A DNA stretch of 64,000 nt, taken from Paenibacillus sp. PAMC 26794. Its GTDB lineage: Bacteria > Bacillota > Bacilli > Paenibacillales > Paenibacillaceae. Position numbers and translations under genes: made by a program. The DNA lies in assembly GCF_000316035.1 (NCBI RefSeq), contig NZ_ANHX01000062.1, positions 48,688 through 112,687 on the forward strand. The letters are read 5' to 3'. The notes beneath the pieces were generated by a model. It was not told where the DNA came from, did not search any database, and saw nothing but the letters and a program-made list of their open reading frames with translations. Shown here in pieces: positions 1 through 7,858 of this stretch; position 1 is the first letter of the stretch, and each line of letters begins with the position of its first letter.

Positions 1-863
1 AGTCGCTCCAGTTCTGTCTTTTCGCGTTCTGTAAAGATCGTTCTGTTCTCTACAACATAATCATATGCAGCCTGTGCAACACCAAGCGCCAAAGCCGCCA
101 CGCTAGGGCGCATCCGGTGGAATGTACGCAGTGCTCCCCACAGTCCACGCTTGGTTGGGCTTAGGTGACGACCCAGAATATCTTTCTCTTCCAGTGGGAA
201 GGCCTCGAATTGCAGATGGCTGAGTTGCAGACCGCGAAGCCCCATCGTGTCCAGCGGGGTTGCTGTGAAACCCGGCAGGGAAGGATCAACTATAGCCACC
301 TGAATGCCCAGAGGCGTACGATTGGTCTGGGCAAATACCAGTCCAATACTCGCCCGGTGTCCGTTCCCAATGTAGAATTTGTGTCCGGTTAGCTCCATTC
401 CCCCATCCGGATGTCGCGTAATCCGCGTGCTGATCTCGGTTGCATCCGAACCCTTCTCCGGCTCTGACAAGGCAAAAACTGCCCAGGCCGGACCTTTCAG
501 AAAGTGGCTATAGAAGCGCTCCTTCTGTTCCTCATCGCCCAAGTCAATCATGACGATGCTGGACATGGAAGGACCAGGTCCTCCCAGAAAAACCCCCGCA
601 TCTCCTGCGGACAACTGCTCGATCGTAATGACTCTTTCCAGCGAAGAGAGTCCATAATATCGATCCTGACCTATAGTTACAATCGGCTGACCGCCATACT
701 CCGGGGGAATCATCATATGATTGATGGCCTGCAGGGCAGACGTGTGCAAGAACTCGGTGAGCCGGTCTGGCTCCCGGTCGATAATCAAGCCGATCTGACG
801 AAGCTCCGCAGCATACTGCTTCATCACTTGCTCGAAAATCGCAATCGTAGATGGAGTAATCAT
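1..863 (-). CDS. acyl-CoA dehydrogenase family protein (partial, C-terminus beyond window)
   Basis: About 287 residues are visible before the window edge. Residues around 130-140 read ALSEPEKGSDATE, the flavin/substrate-loop motif of acyl-CoA dehydrogenases, followed by the middle beta domain (TGHKFYIGNG) and the start of the C-terminal helical domain (RPSVAALALGVAQAA). Family members use FAD to make or reduce an alpha,beta double bond in a thioester. The ATG at 863-861 overlaps the stop of the upstream gene as TGATG, so the two are translationally coupled and this is the last visible gene of the leftward operon. In this context the substrate is probably an ACP- or CoA-bound intermediate of the pathway rather than a beta-oxidation substrate (inference). 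Confidence 0.85.
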   Translation of the reverse strand, partial: MITPSTIAIFEQVMKQYAAELRQIGLIIDREPDRLTEFLHTSALQAINHMMIPPEYGGQPIVTIGQDRYYGLSSLERVITIEQLSAGDAGVFLGGPGPSMSSIVMIDLGDEEQKERFYSHFLKGPAWAVFALSEPEKGSDATEISTRITRHPDGGMELTGHKFYIGNGHRASIGLVFAQTNRTPLGIQVAIVDPSLPGFTATPLDTMGLRGLQLSHLQFEAFPLEEKDILGRHLSPTKRGLWGALRTFHRMRPSVAALALGVAQAAYDYVVENRTIFTEREKTELER

Positions 864-1585
864 CAATATCCCTCCCTAGCTGGCAACAGCATGTTCTTCA
901 CCAGTTGACCTGCATATGTATATGCAGATACGCCATGTCTCAAAAAACCGAAACCGCCGCCAAGGCGTTGAATCTGTCTGAAGGCTTCGTCCAATTCCTG
1001 ATGTATCCACGCATGAACCCGGACCAATGGAAGACCGGGATTTGCTGAGAGGAAGCGGTCTTCAGGCAACGTTTCCGCCATGTAGAGCGTTGTCAGGATG
1101 TCAGCGACCATGCCTTTCACGAGCTGGTGCTGAAACGTGGATTGCCCGCCCGATATTCGCACCGATAAATGCCTGCGAACCTGCTCCAATCCAGCCTTGC
1201 ACAGCTCTACGCGGAACTCAAGCAGGCGTGTTCTCAGCTCATTCGAGGTCACTTTCTCGCCTGATATCTCAGCCTTCTCACCCTCATTCGACTGTACCCG
1301 GTATAACAGTAGTCCGGAGGGCTCCAGCATCCGATCCTGTACATGAACGGCATGTAGTTGGTTCCAACGATACAGCCCAGCTGATTCTTCATGCCAAAGT
1401 AAAGCATCTTGTTCCATGAGATGAGCGGTCGCGAGCACGTATGGACCTGTTGCCAAAAGCACTGGACGATTGTTCACCAGCAAGGTTTTTGCCTCCAACA
1501 TTTCCGATATCGGAGCAACGGGGTTGCCTGCTGCCTTTGATCCGACGGGCTTTGCATCTGGGCCCTGGAATTCAATAACGTGCAT
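863..1585 (-). CDS. acyl-CoA dehydrogenase-like C-terminal-domain protein
   Basis: About 240 residues. The second half reads as a divergent acyl-CoA dehydrogenase helical domain, ending in a GGGFGFL motif that corresponds to the usual LGGYGYL helix. The N-terminal half has no recognisable dehydrogenase N-terminal or beta domain, so this is either a stand-alone helical-domain partner or a very divergent paralogue. The start is the ATG at 1585: the AGGAGG upstream is seven bases from it, whereas the ATG at 1591 lies one base from that site. Its stop overlaps the start of the true dehydrogenase, suggesting a heteromeric complex. The family call rests on short motifs. Confidence 0.6.
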   Translation of the reverse strand: MHVIEFQGPDAKPVGSKAAGNPVAPISEMLEAKTLLVNNRPVLLATGPYVLATAHLMEQDALLWHEESAGLYRWNQLHAVHVQDRMLEPSGLLLYRVQSNEGEKAEISGEKVTSNELRTRLLEFRVELCKAGLEQVRRHLSVRISGGQSTFQHQLVKGMVADILTTLYMAETLPEDRFLSANPGLPLVRVHAWIHQELDEAFRQIQRLGGGFGFLRHGVSAYTYAGQLVKNMLLPAREGY

Positions 1586-1600
1586 TGTCATTCCTCCTGT

Positions 1601-2557
1601 TCATTCTTCTTCGCATCCTCCATGCTCCACCAGTGCAAAACCAAAAAAACTGCCGAGCCCGATACTGACCATGATGGAGCGCCCCTTCCTGCACACCCAG
1701 TCCTGCTCCAATCCCGAACTCAGGTTAATGAACGGATCGGTGGAAAAGGTATGTCCGATTCGCTGAATGTTATCCAGATATATCCGTTCAAGTCCAACTC
1801 CCGTACGTCGCGAGAATTCCTTCCAGGTAGTCCAGTTCACATTATGGGGAAAAATATGATCCACATCTTCGAAACTCAGGCCTTGCGTTGACAGCAGCTC
1901 TTCCATCCCTTGAATGATATGGTCCACATACAATCGGTTAAATGCCGAGATCTCATCGGCGGTTGCATGATAACCAGTATGGAACCGGGTATCTCGCAGC
2001 ACATGCGCCGCCTGAACGACATGCTGACAACTCTCTCTGCTCAATAGAACAGCTACGGCAGAATCACCCAGAATGGCCGATTTGCGCAGATAGCGCCATT
2101 CGGGAGGCAAAAAATTGAATTGATCCGCACAGATCAACAACACATTCCGAATGTGAGGCTGCGTTTGCGAGATTCGCTCAAGCCATTGAAGAGCGGCTAT
2201 CGACGATGCACAGTTCATTTGGGATATGCCATAGAACGGTACATGTTCCAGCCCGAAGCGCTGGAGGACACGCTGCACAAGCCTGTAATCGCTCGGTGTC
2301 TGCACCTGGAAGGAATGGACATAGAGAACAAGGTCGATTCCGGAAAAGGCAGGTTTGGTCTGGAGCCGTTCCACAGCCTGTGCGATCGTATCGTCAAGCA
2401 TCTGGCCCGATTCCGTTACAGGCACACCTTCCAGGCGGTGGTACTTGCGCAGAAACTGAAGCTCGCCTTTCCCAAGCTCCAGAGCAGCCAGCACCTCTTC
2501 CGGCTGCTGAATCTGTTCAGGCAAATAGACGCCAATATCCACAATACCAAACCCCAA
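1601..2557 (-). CDS. beta-ketoacyl-ACP synthase III-like protein with intact Cys-His
   Basis: About 318 residues of thiolase-fold KASIII. The catalytic Cys lies in QMNCASS (about residue 116), the His in PHNVNWTTW, and the third active-site segment reads GHTFSTDPFINLSSG. KASIII enzymes condense an acyl starter with malonyl-ACP; many secondary-metabolism relatives instead transfer acyl groups to O, N or C. I place the start at TTG 2557, with GGAGG seven bases upstream. The ATG at 2599 would overlap the previous gene by 22 bp and adds residues unlike the family. The gene follows a KAS-like gene lacking the Cys, a layout like the PqsB/PqsC heterodimer. Confidence 0.8.
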   Translation of the reverse strand: MGFGIVDIGVYLPEQIQQPEEVLAALELGKGELQFLRKYHRLEGVPVTESGQMLDDTIAQAVERLQTKPAFSGIDLVLYVHSFQVQTPSDYRLVQRVLQRFGLEHVPFYGISQMNCASSIAALQWLERISQTQPHIRNVLLICADQFNFLPPEWRYLRKSAILGDSAVAVLLSRESCQHVVQAAHVLRDTRFHTGYHATADEISAFNRLYVDHIIQGMEELLSTQGLSFEDVDHIFPHNVNWTTWKEFSRRTGVGLERIYLDNIQRIGHTFSTDPFINLSSGLEQDWVCRKGRSIMVSIGLGSFFGFALVEHGGCEEE

Positions 2558-2577
2558 TGTTCTCCCTCCTTCTGCGA

Positions 2578-3456
2578 TTAGTGTCCATCCATACTCCATT
2601 CACAAGTTCGGATCAGCAAGGCGTGAATAAACGAATCCGTCTGCTCCAGATGCATAAGACATATGTACTCGCCCCCGTCCTTCTCTTCCAGTAACTCCTG
2701 TAATGCGAAGAATGGCGCTGCACTCCAGCGCGATGGATCATAATAACTCTTCGATCCACATTCCCTGTACCAGGCAGCCTGATTGCACAGCTGCTCCAGA
2801 TCAGGATGGATGAGCAGGTTAATCTGATTCTGGTGAATGGATGCCTGGGCACATAATCGATCCAATACCATTTCCGCAGTATCGACTACGGAATGCTCGG
2901 CATGTCGCATCTCTACACCAAGCAGGGAAGGTCCTACGCCTGTCATCCGATCAAGGTATATTGCTGCAGCCGTGTCCGGCCCAGGCGGTGAAACAAGTTC
3001 CATCGTTTCATAGGGGAGAGCCGTCTGGTCCATAACCAGCAGCATGCCTTTCATGTAACCTTCTCTGCCCAGATAATGCTGAAGCATGTGGAGCGCCGCA
3101 AAAGGAGCACCAAAACCAAGATCATTTACAGCAAAACTGATAAAACGGGCCTGATAACGATCCATCAAATAATTCACAATCGATATATCCGGGCGGGTAT
3201 TCGGAAAATTGTATGCCAGCAGCAACACATCCACATCCTGCATGACCCGATCAAGTCCCGTCTCCTCCAGCAATTCCACACTCATCTCGTGATAGGCATT
3301 GTTGTTACGCCCCTGCAAAAGTTGAACATCGTACTTGATCGGAGTACCCGCGAGCATATCCTGATGAAATCGCAGCAGTTCTGGATGATCAAACGGAGGC
3401 TTCTTCTCCGAGAACAGCCTGACTCCCATCTCCCGTATGGCAACAGGCGAAGCCAT
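2578..3456 (-). CDS. KASIII-like protein lacking the catalytic Cys
   Basis: 292 residues with a weak thiolase-fold pattern. The segment VNDLGFGAPFAALHML aligns with the active-site helix of its neighbours (QMNCASSIAALQWL), but the catalytic Cys is absent and the usual PHN histidine motif is reduced to IHPD. It is probably catalytically silent or uses other chemistry. In the quinolone enzyme PqsBC, a Cys-less PqsB pairs with Cys-bearing PqsC, and a similar pairing with the gene just downstream is likely here (inference). The ATG overlaps the ACP stop by one base (TGATG), so it is coupled to ACP translation. Confidence 0.65.
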   Translation of the reverse strand: MASPVAIREMGVRLFSEKKPPFDHPELLRFHQDMLAGTPIKYDVQLLQGRNNNAYHEMSVELLEETGLDRVMQDVDVLLLAYNFPNTRPDISIVNYLMDRYQARFISFAVNDLGFGAPFAALHMLQHYLGREGYMKGMLLVMDQTALPYETMELVSPPGPDTAAAIYLDRMTGVGPSLLGVEMRHAEHSVVDTAEMVLDRLCAQASIHQNQINLLIHPDLEQLCNQAAWYRECGSKSYYDPSRWSAAPFFALQELLEEKDGGEYICLMHLEQTDSFIHALLIRTCEWSMDGH

Positions 3457-3725
3457 CAGGCCGCAATGAGTTGCTTCTCAATATAGGCAGCCAGGGAGCC
3501 TACCGTATCAAATACATCGGGCTCCAGATCATCCGGGTCAATCTCCAGACCTTCAATCCGGTCTTCCAGCGTCATCAGCAGTTCCAGAACCGAGGTCGAA
3601 TCCAGATAGAGTTCGTCAAATAAAGATGTGCTTAATTGAATATCCTGTCTGGCTTCCGTATTTAACACTTCAGCAAGGGCACCCTTGATCTCTTCAAGCA
3701 ATACTGCAGTCGTCATGATCATCAT
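3456..3725 (-). CDS. acyl carrier protein (BtrI-like)
   Basis: 89 residues, acidic, with the phosphopantetheine attachment serine in DELYLDSTSVLELL (a DSx site around residue 43) and the usual ACP helix II-IV pattern. It sits between the decarboxylase and the KAS-like genes. Next to an ATP-grasp ligase and a PLP decarboxylase this matches the BtrI/BtrJ/BtrK trio of butirosin biosynthesis, where the ACP carries glutamate and then 4-aminobutyrate. Three nearby Met codons (3725, 3722, 3716) follow GAGGAG, so the exact start is uncertain by a few residues. Confidence 0.85.
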   Translation of the reverse strand: MMIMTTAVLLEEIKGALAEVLNTEARQDIQLSTSLFDELYLDSTSVLELLMTLEDRIEGLEIDPDDLEPDVFDTVGSLAAYIEKQLIAA

Positions 3726-3734
3726 CTCTCCTCA

Positions 3735-5021
3735 TCAATTGGTTATTGCCGTGTGGGACACTTGAATCAAACGTTGCTTGGACAGTAGATCCTGCGGAGT
3801 ATCTCGCTCACGGATCAAGTGAGCCTCCCCAGCGACAATCAGCACTTCCGCCGGACTTCCATGGCTCAAAAAGTGTGTGGGAGAAGCCGTTGGTCCGTAG
3901 GCTCCCGAATGAAAAACACCGATTAGATCGCCCCGTTCAACAGGAGGAAGCAATACCCGTTTTCCAACAACATCATTCGGCGTACATAAGGGACCCGTAA
4001 TATTGTATTCGGCTACAGGGGACTCACCATAACGCGTCAGGGAGGCAATCGGAAAGTTACGCTTCACGTAAGAACCTGTTCCCACCGCCGCCATATGGCA
4101 GTTCGTTCCACCATCGGTTACAACAAAGTGCTCTCCATACGATTGCTTGACGTATAGGGCTCGACTGACCAACATACCGCAGGTGCCTACCAGATATCGC
4201 CCAAGCTCCATGAACAGCCGGGTGTTGGCATGACTATTCCGAAACGATTCGAACATTGGATTCAACTGTTCTGTCAGTGTGGCTATGGATAGGAACTGTT
4301 CGCCTTCATGGTAGGGCACGCCCAATCCCCCGCCTACATCGACCATACGCAGCGTGATATCCAGCTCGTTCTCGATTCGATCAGCCAATTCCAGAATATG
4401 ACGGGTATTCTGAACAATCGGCTCTACATCCAACATGCGGGTTCCCATGTACACGTGAAGTCCCATAATCTCCACATGGGAGAAGCTCTCCAACTGCTCT
4501 TTCCCCTGAAGCACACTTTGCTCATCCATACCAAACTGACGTGGTTTGCCACCCATAGTCAGCCTGGAGCCTTTAACAGAAAAGGAAGGATTCACTCGCA
4601 GCGCCACCGGCACAATTCGTCCCTCACTTGCGGCGATAATCTCAATGCGCTCCAGCTCCTGAAACGATTCACACACGATTGCATATATGCCCAGACGTAT
4701 GCATGCCGTAATCTCGTCATCGTTTTTTCCGGGTCCAAGGAAAATAATGCTTTCTGGCGCTACTCCAGCCTGTACAGCCGTATGTAATTCGGCCAGGGAA
4801 CACACCTCTGCCCGTGCTCCCATCTCCCGAAGCATGTGTACGATCGAAATATTGGGATTGGCCTTCAATGAATAGAACAGCTCCACTTGAGGCGTAAGCA
4901 ATCCCCGAAGCTCCTGATACACCTGCTGCAACACATCCCCGTCATATACATACAGCGGGGTACCGAATCTCTCGGCGATGTCCGAAACAGGCAACTGCTG
5001 AATCTGATATTCCTTAGACAC
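3735..5021 (-). CDS. PLP-dependent (fold type III) decarboxylase, BtrK-like
   Basis: 428 residues of the diaminopimelate/ornithine/arginine decarboxylase family. The PLP lysine is K53 in YSLKANPN, the phosphate-binding glycines are in GGGLGVPY, and the dimer-partner cysteine lies in GPLCTPNDVV. The length matches BtrK, which decarboxylates glutamyl-S-ACP to 4-aminobutyryl-S-ACP. The neighbouring ACP and ATP-grasp genes favour an ACP-bound substrate over free diaminopimelate; the amino acid used is not readable from sequence. The start is GTG 5021, directly after the ATP-grasp stop codon, with GAGGTG six bases upstream. Confidence 0.85.
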   Translation of the reverse strand: MSKEYQIQQLPVSDIAERFGTPLYVYDGDVLQQVYQELRGLLTPQVELFYSLKANPNISIVHMLREMGARAEVCSLAELHTAVQAGVAPESIIFLGPGKNDDEITACIRLGIYAIVCESFQELERIEIIAASEGRIVPVALRVNPSFSVKGSRLTMGGKPRQFGMDEQSVLQGKEQLESFSHVEIMGLHVYMGTRMLDVEPIVQNTRHILELADRIENELDITLRMVDVGGGLGVPYHEGEQFLSIATLTEQLNPMFESFRNSHANTRLFMELGRYLVGTCGMLVSRALYVKQSYGEHFVVTDGGTNCHMAAVGTGSYVKRNFPIASLTRYGESPVAEYNITGPLCTPNDVVGKRVLLPPVERGDLIGVFHSGAYGPTASPTHFLSHGSPAEVLIVAGEAHLIRERDTPQDLLSKQRLIQVSHTAITN

Positions 5022-6410
5022 TCACATCACCTCGTTAATGGAAGATAGGACGGCTTCTATCGCTTCGTCGATCACTCCCAGCCGTTCAGGGGAGGACGCA
5101 ATAATCACGCCATACAGACGTCCGGAGAACAAGGTCCCCTCACTTCTGAATGCCGCATTGACTGTGGCAAAATTATTGATCAATAATCCTTCGCCACGTT
5201 CCGGTTCGAACATCAACGTACCCAACCGGGAACGGAGTACTCCGTATTCCAGCAGGTGATTGAGCCGGAGCGTATATTTTTTTGCCAGTCCACATTGATC
5301 TTCGGGCAACCATTGATGCTCAATGTTGGTCTGGTAGGTAGACATATTAAACCTGGCATTAATCTCAAGATTGGGCCAGATTGTACCGTCCTCGTCCAAA
5401 ATGGCGTCCATGCCGGCAATGCCATAATATCCATCTCGATAAAGAGCTGCTCCAATCCGTATGGCCGCTTCGCGAATGACCTCAAGTTGAACATCGTTGA
5501 GCCGCGAAGGCATGAGATGCCCTTGATGCACGCCTTGCTCTACCAACGATTCCTTTACGCCGAGAAACTCAACTCCACCGGATCGATCGATGAGAATCTG
5601 ATAATTCAGGTCACAGATTTTATCAATCCATTGCTCAAGCACGTAGTTGATTTGCCGAATTCCCTTTTTGCTTGCCTGTTTCTCCAGCATACTCATGCAT
5701 TTGTGGAACCTGGCTTCATCGGCAATGACCATAATTCCCTTACCTGACACACCCATGGAATCCTTCAGCACAAGCCGTCCACCCTGCTCTAGCACGGCCT
5801 TCAACTGATCGAAACCGGACACCAGTTCATCCAAAGACGTGCATTCAACGCCTGGGATCTGACGAATACCCAGCTCTGCGTTGAGACGGCGGGAATACCC
5901 CTTGTCATTGACCTTGCGGAAGATATCTGAAGACGGAACAGCTAGCGGAATTCCGGTCAGCCGTGAGAATTCCTCTTCCTGATCCGAGGTACCAAAGGGA
6001 ACCAGATAAGCATTTGTTCCAGCAGCCTGTGACAGCTCTCGCAGCTTGTCCACAGTTCTTGGACAATGCAGAAGATTCGCGGTAATATTCATCGCCGGAT
6101 CATTGTGCTCCACCGTTATGCATCCGGAGCGGCCAAACCCAAGAGCCTGCGCATCTGCCATGAATTCCTGATTCGGCATATCCTTGAGCAGGATGATATC
6201 TTTCTCTCCGGCGAGGAAAACACCCAGTTCCTCCATCCGATTAACAACGTCCGCAGCCGAGCCTATGCTTAAGGAAGGCAGCTTGAGAATGCCCGAATCA
6301 CTCCAGTACTCCTCCACTTCAAAATTGTTCAGATAGACAAAAGTAACATCATGCTGGCCCGTTAACGCCCACTTGAGCCTGCTCGAAAAATCCGTCAATA
6401 CGGTGGTCAC
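5022..6410 (-). CDS. ATP-grasp amino acid-ACP ligase, BtrJ-like
   Basis: About 462 residues. ATP-grasp signatures are the nucleotide lysine loop (LVLKDSMGVSGKG, about residue 220) and the metal ligands in NLEINARFNMS (about residue 355). BtrJ relatives activate an amino acid as acyl phosphate and load it on the ACP thiol, which fits the adjacent ACP and decarboxylase; ATP-grasp peptide ligases are the main alternative. An ATG lies at 6416 only two bases after AGGAGG; the in-frame GTG at 6410 has an eight-base spacing and is preferred. Either start overlaps the upstream KAS gene by about 60 bp, so expression is likely coupled. Confidence 0.8.
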   Translation of the reverse strand: MTTVLTDFSSRLKWALTGQHDVTFVYLNNFEVEEYWSDSGILKLPSLSIGSAADVVNRMEELGVFLAGEKDIILLKDMPNQEFMADAQALGFGRSGCITVEHNDPAMNITANLLHCPRTVDKLRELSQAAGTNAYLVPFGTSDQEEEFSRLTGIPLAVPSSDIFRKVNDKGYSRRLNAELGIRQIPGVECTSLDELVSGFDQLKAVLEQGGRLVLKDSMGVSGKGIMVIADEARFHKCMSMLEKQASKKGIRQINYVLEQWIDKICDLNYQILIDRSGGVEFLGVKESLVEQGVHQGHLMPSRLNDVQLEVIREAAIRIGAALYRDGYYGIAGMDAILDEDGTIWPNLEINARFNMSTYQTNIEHQWLPEDQCGLAKKYTLRLNHLLEYGVLRSRLGTLMFEPERGEGLLINNFATVNAAFRSEGTLFSGRLYGVIIASSPERLGVIDEAIEAVLSSINEVM

Positions 6411-7359
6411 GGCCATCCCCTCCTATTCCTGCATATTGCATCACTGCTACGCTGAATGTAACCCCAAGTCCGACCGTAACAAGCAGATAATATTCCTCTG
6501 GTTGCAACAGCTTCTGCTCCAGAATGGCTTGCAGATTAATAAATGGGTCCGAACAGAAGCAATGTCCGATCTCCTGCACGTTGGACGTATATATGCGTTC
6601 AAGGGGATAGGATAAACGGATAGCCACCTTCTTCCACGAGGATAGATTCACATTGTGTGGGACGATGTATCGAATATCCTGCAACGTCAGGCCCGCCTGC
6701 TCCACGGCTGCAACAATGGCTTCACATAACCGAGGCGTGTAGATTTCCTGAAACTCCCTTAGAATCTGCGGGGTTCCCGTTAGTACATTACAGAATTGGC
6801 CCAGGGTAACACTCGTGAGTCCGACGACACGACTTCCGTTGCCCTTGTTGCCCACCAGCACGGCGGCTGATGCCTCTCCCATCACGGTGGTATTGGGGAT
6901 CAATTGCACAACGGGACTAAATGTTTTTTCACCTGTCAAAATTAAAATATGATCATCCGCTTCCAATGAAGGCAGCAATGTCTCGGCAACGTTCAGGGCG
7001 ATTAAGCCCGATGCACAGTTCTGCTGCGTAAGCGAAAACGCGATGGCATGCTGCAACCCGTAAGTCCGTTTCAGGACTTGCAAAACTTTCATAGGAAAGG
7101 GGAAATTTTCCTGAATTGTGTGGCAATAAATGATATACTTGATCGAGTTAGGAGCTACCTCAGGGTTATTCACCACCTGGGTTAATACACGCCCAAGCAA
7201 CGAAGCCAGATCTCCATCCCTGTCTTGCCGAACCTGTTTCAAACCATGAATTTTTTCCAGTACCTTTGTCTGGGCATTATTGAGTCCCAGCACCTCGTTC
7301 AGTTCCCTGATCGGCACAATGTGTTCCGGAATGTAAGACCATATTTGCTTGATATGCAT
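6349..7359 (-). CDS. beta-ketoacyl-ACP synthase III-like protein, first of the operon
   Basis: About 336 residues with thiolase fold. The active-site Cys is C115 in QQNCASGL, the His is in PHNVNLSSW, and the third motif reads GHCFCSDPFIN. It differs from housekeeping FabH in the Asn region, as do acyltransferase-type KASIII enzymes. The start ATG 7359 has GAGGTG ten bases upstream; an in-frame upstream Met at 7383 lacks this. It lies about 120 bp downstream of the repeat-peptide gene, the second gene of the operon. It may prime or transfer the aminoacyl group made by the BtrIJK-like trio (inference). Confidence 0.8.
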   Translation of the reverse strand: MHIKQIWSYIPEHIVPIRELNEVLGLNNAQTKVLEKIHGLKQVRQDRDGDLASLLGRVLTQVVNNPEVAPNSIKYIIYCHTIQENFPFPMKVLQVLKRTYGLQHAIAFSLTQQNCASGLIALNVAETLLPSLEADDHILILTGEKTFSPVVQLIPNTTVMGEASAAVLVGNKGNGSRVVGLTSVTLGQFCNVLTGTPQILREFQEIYTPRLCEAIVAAVEQAGLTLQDIRYIVPHNVNLSSWKKVAIRLSYPLERIYTSNVQEIGHCFCSDPFINLQAILEQKLLQPEEYYLLVTVGLGVTFSVAVMQYAGIGGDGRDHRIDGFFEQAQVGVNGPA

Positions 7360-7480
7360 CGGCTTCAGACACCTCGTTATCACTAACGTACGAATCTCAC
7401 TGAAATATAGGGAGATAAAGAGCTTCCGCAGAAGCTCTCATCTATGAATCTAGCGTAACGCAATAAGTAAGTAGGAAAAA

Positions 7481-7675
7481 TCAGGCACGAGCCGCCGCTG
7501 CTGCACGAGCTGCTACAGCACGAGCCGCTACAGCACGGGCTTCAACTGCGCGAGCGGATACCGCGCGTGCACTGACTTCACGTGCCTCGCCCAGTACATT
7601 CGCTTCCAATTGTGCTGCTTCAACTTCTTTACGCTTCAGTTGCTCCAGTGTAATGGGAGTCGCTTTAATGACCAT
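7481..7675 (-). CDS. 64-aa peptide with C-terminal Ala-Arg-Ala-Val repeats (candidate precursor)
   Basis: The first gene of the leftward operon. Residues 1-30 form a charged, helical, leader-like segment (MVIKATPITLEQLKRKEVE, then AAQLEANVLGE). Residues 31-64 are about six imperfect five-residue units: AREVS, ARAVS, ARAVE, ARAVA, ARAVA, ARAAA. AAGGAGGAG lies eight bases before the ATG, a strong site supporting real translation. The leader/repeat-core layout and position ahead of biosynthetic enzymes are typical of ribosomal peptide precursors, but there is no export signal or known core motif. A structural or scaffold helix is the alternative. I do not recognise the family. Confidence 0.7.
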   Translation of the reverse strand: MVIKATPITLEQLKRKEVEAAQLEANVLGEAREVSARAVSARAVEARAVAARAVAARAAAAARA

Positions 7676-7858
7676 TCATATCTCCTCCTTTCATCTTGGA
7701 TACTCTGATTCTATAATCTCCCAAATTGGATTTAAACTGTAAATGGAGGTAAATGAACCTCTCACTCTCCTTACCCCTGCTTCTGCACGTTCGATAGACC
7801 CAACATACCAATCAGATCTCCATTCCAATCAAACTATATCAAGGGACGGTGAACGATC
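7676..7858. promoter_or_regulatory. divergent promoter/operator region of the biosynthetic operon and its regulator
   Basis: 183 bp between the repeat-peptide gene (leftward) and the XRE-TPR regulator (rightward). On the minus strand a TATAGA -10-like box lies near 7713-7718. Just upstream of it is the palindrome CCAAATTGG (7723-7731), placed where a regulator could block or recruit polymerase. No clean -35 was found. The operator assignment is inference. Confidence 0.4.

Noticed and set aside
3735..5021. Housekeeping diaminopimelate decarboxylase (lysA) call
   Set aside because: The family fold is shared, but neighbouring ACP and ATP-grasp genes and the operon context fit a BtrK-like ACP-dependent enzyme better.
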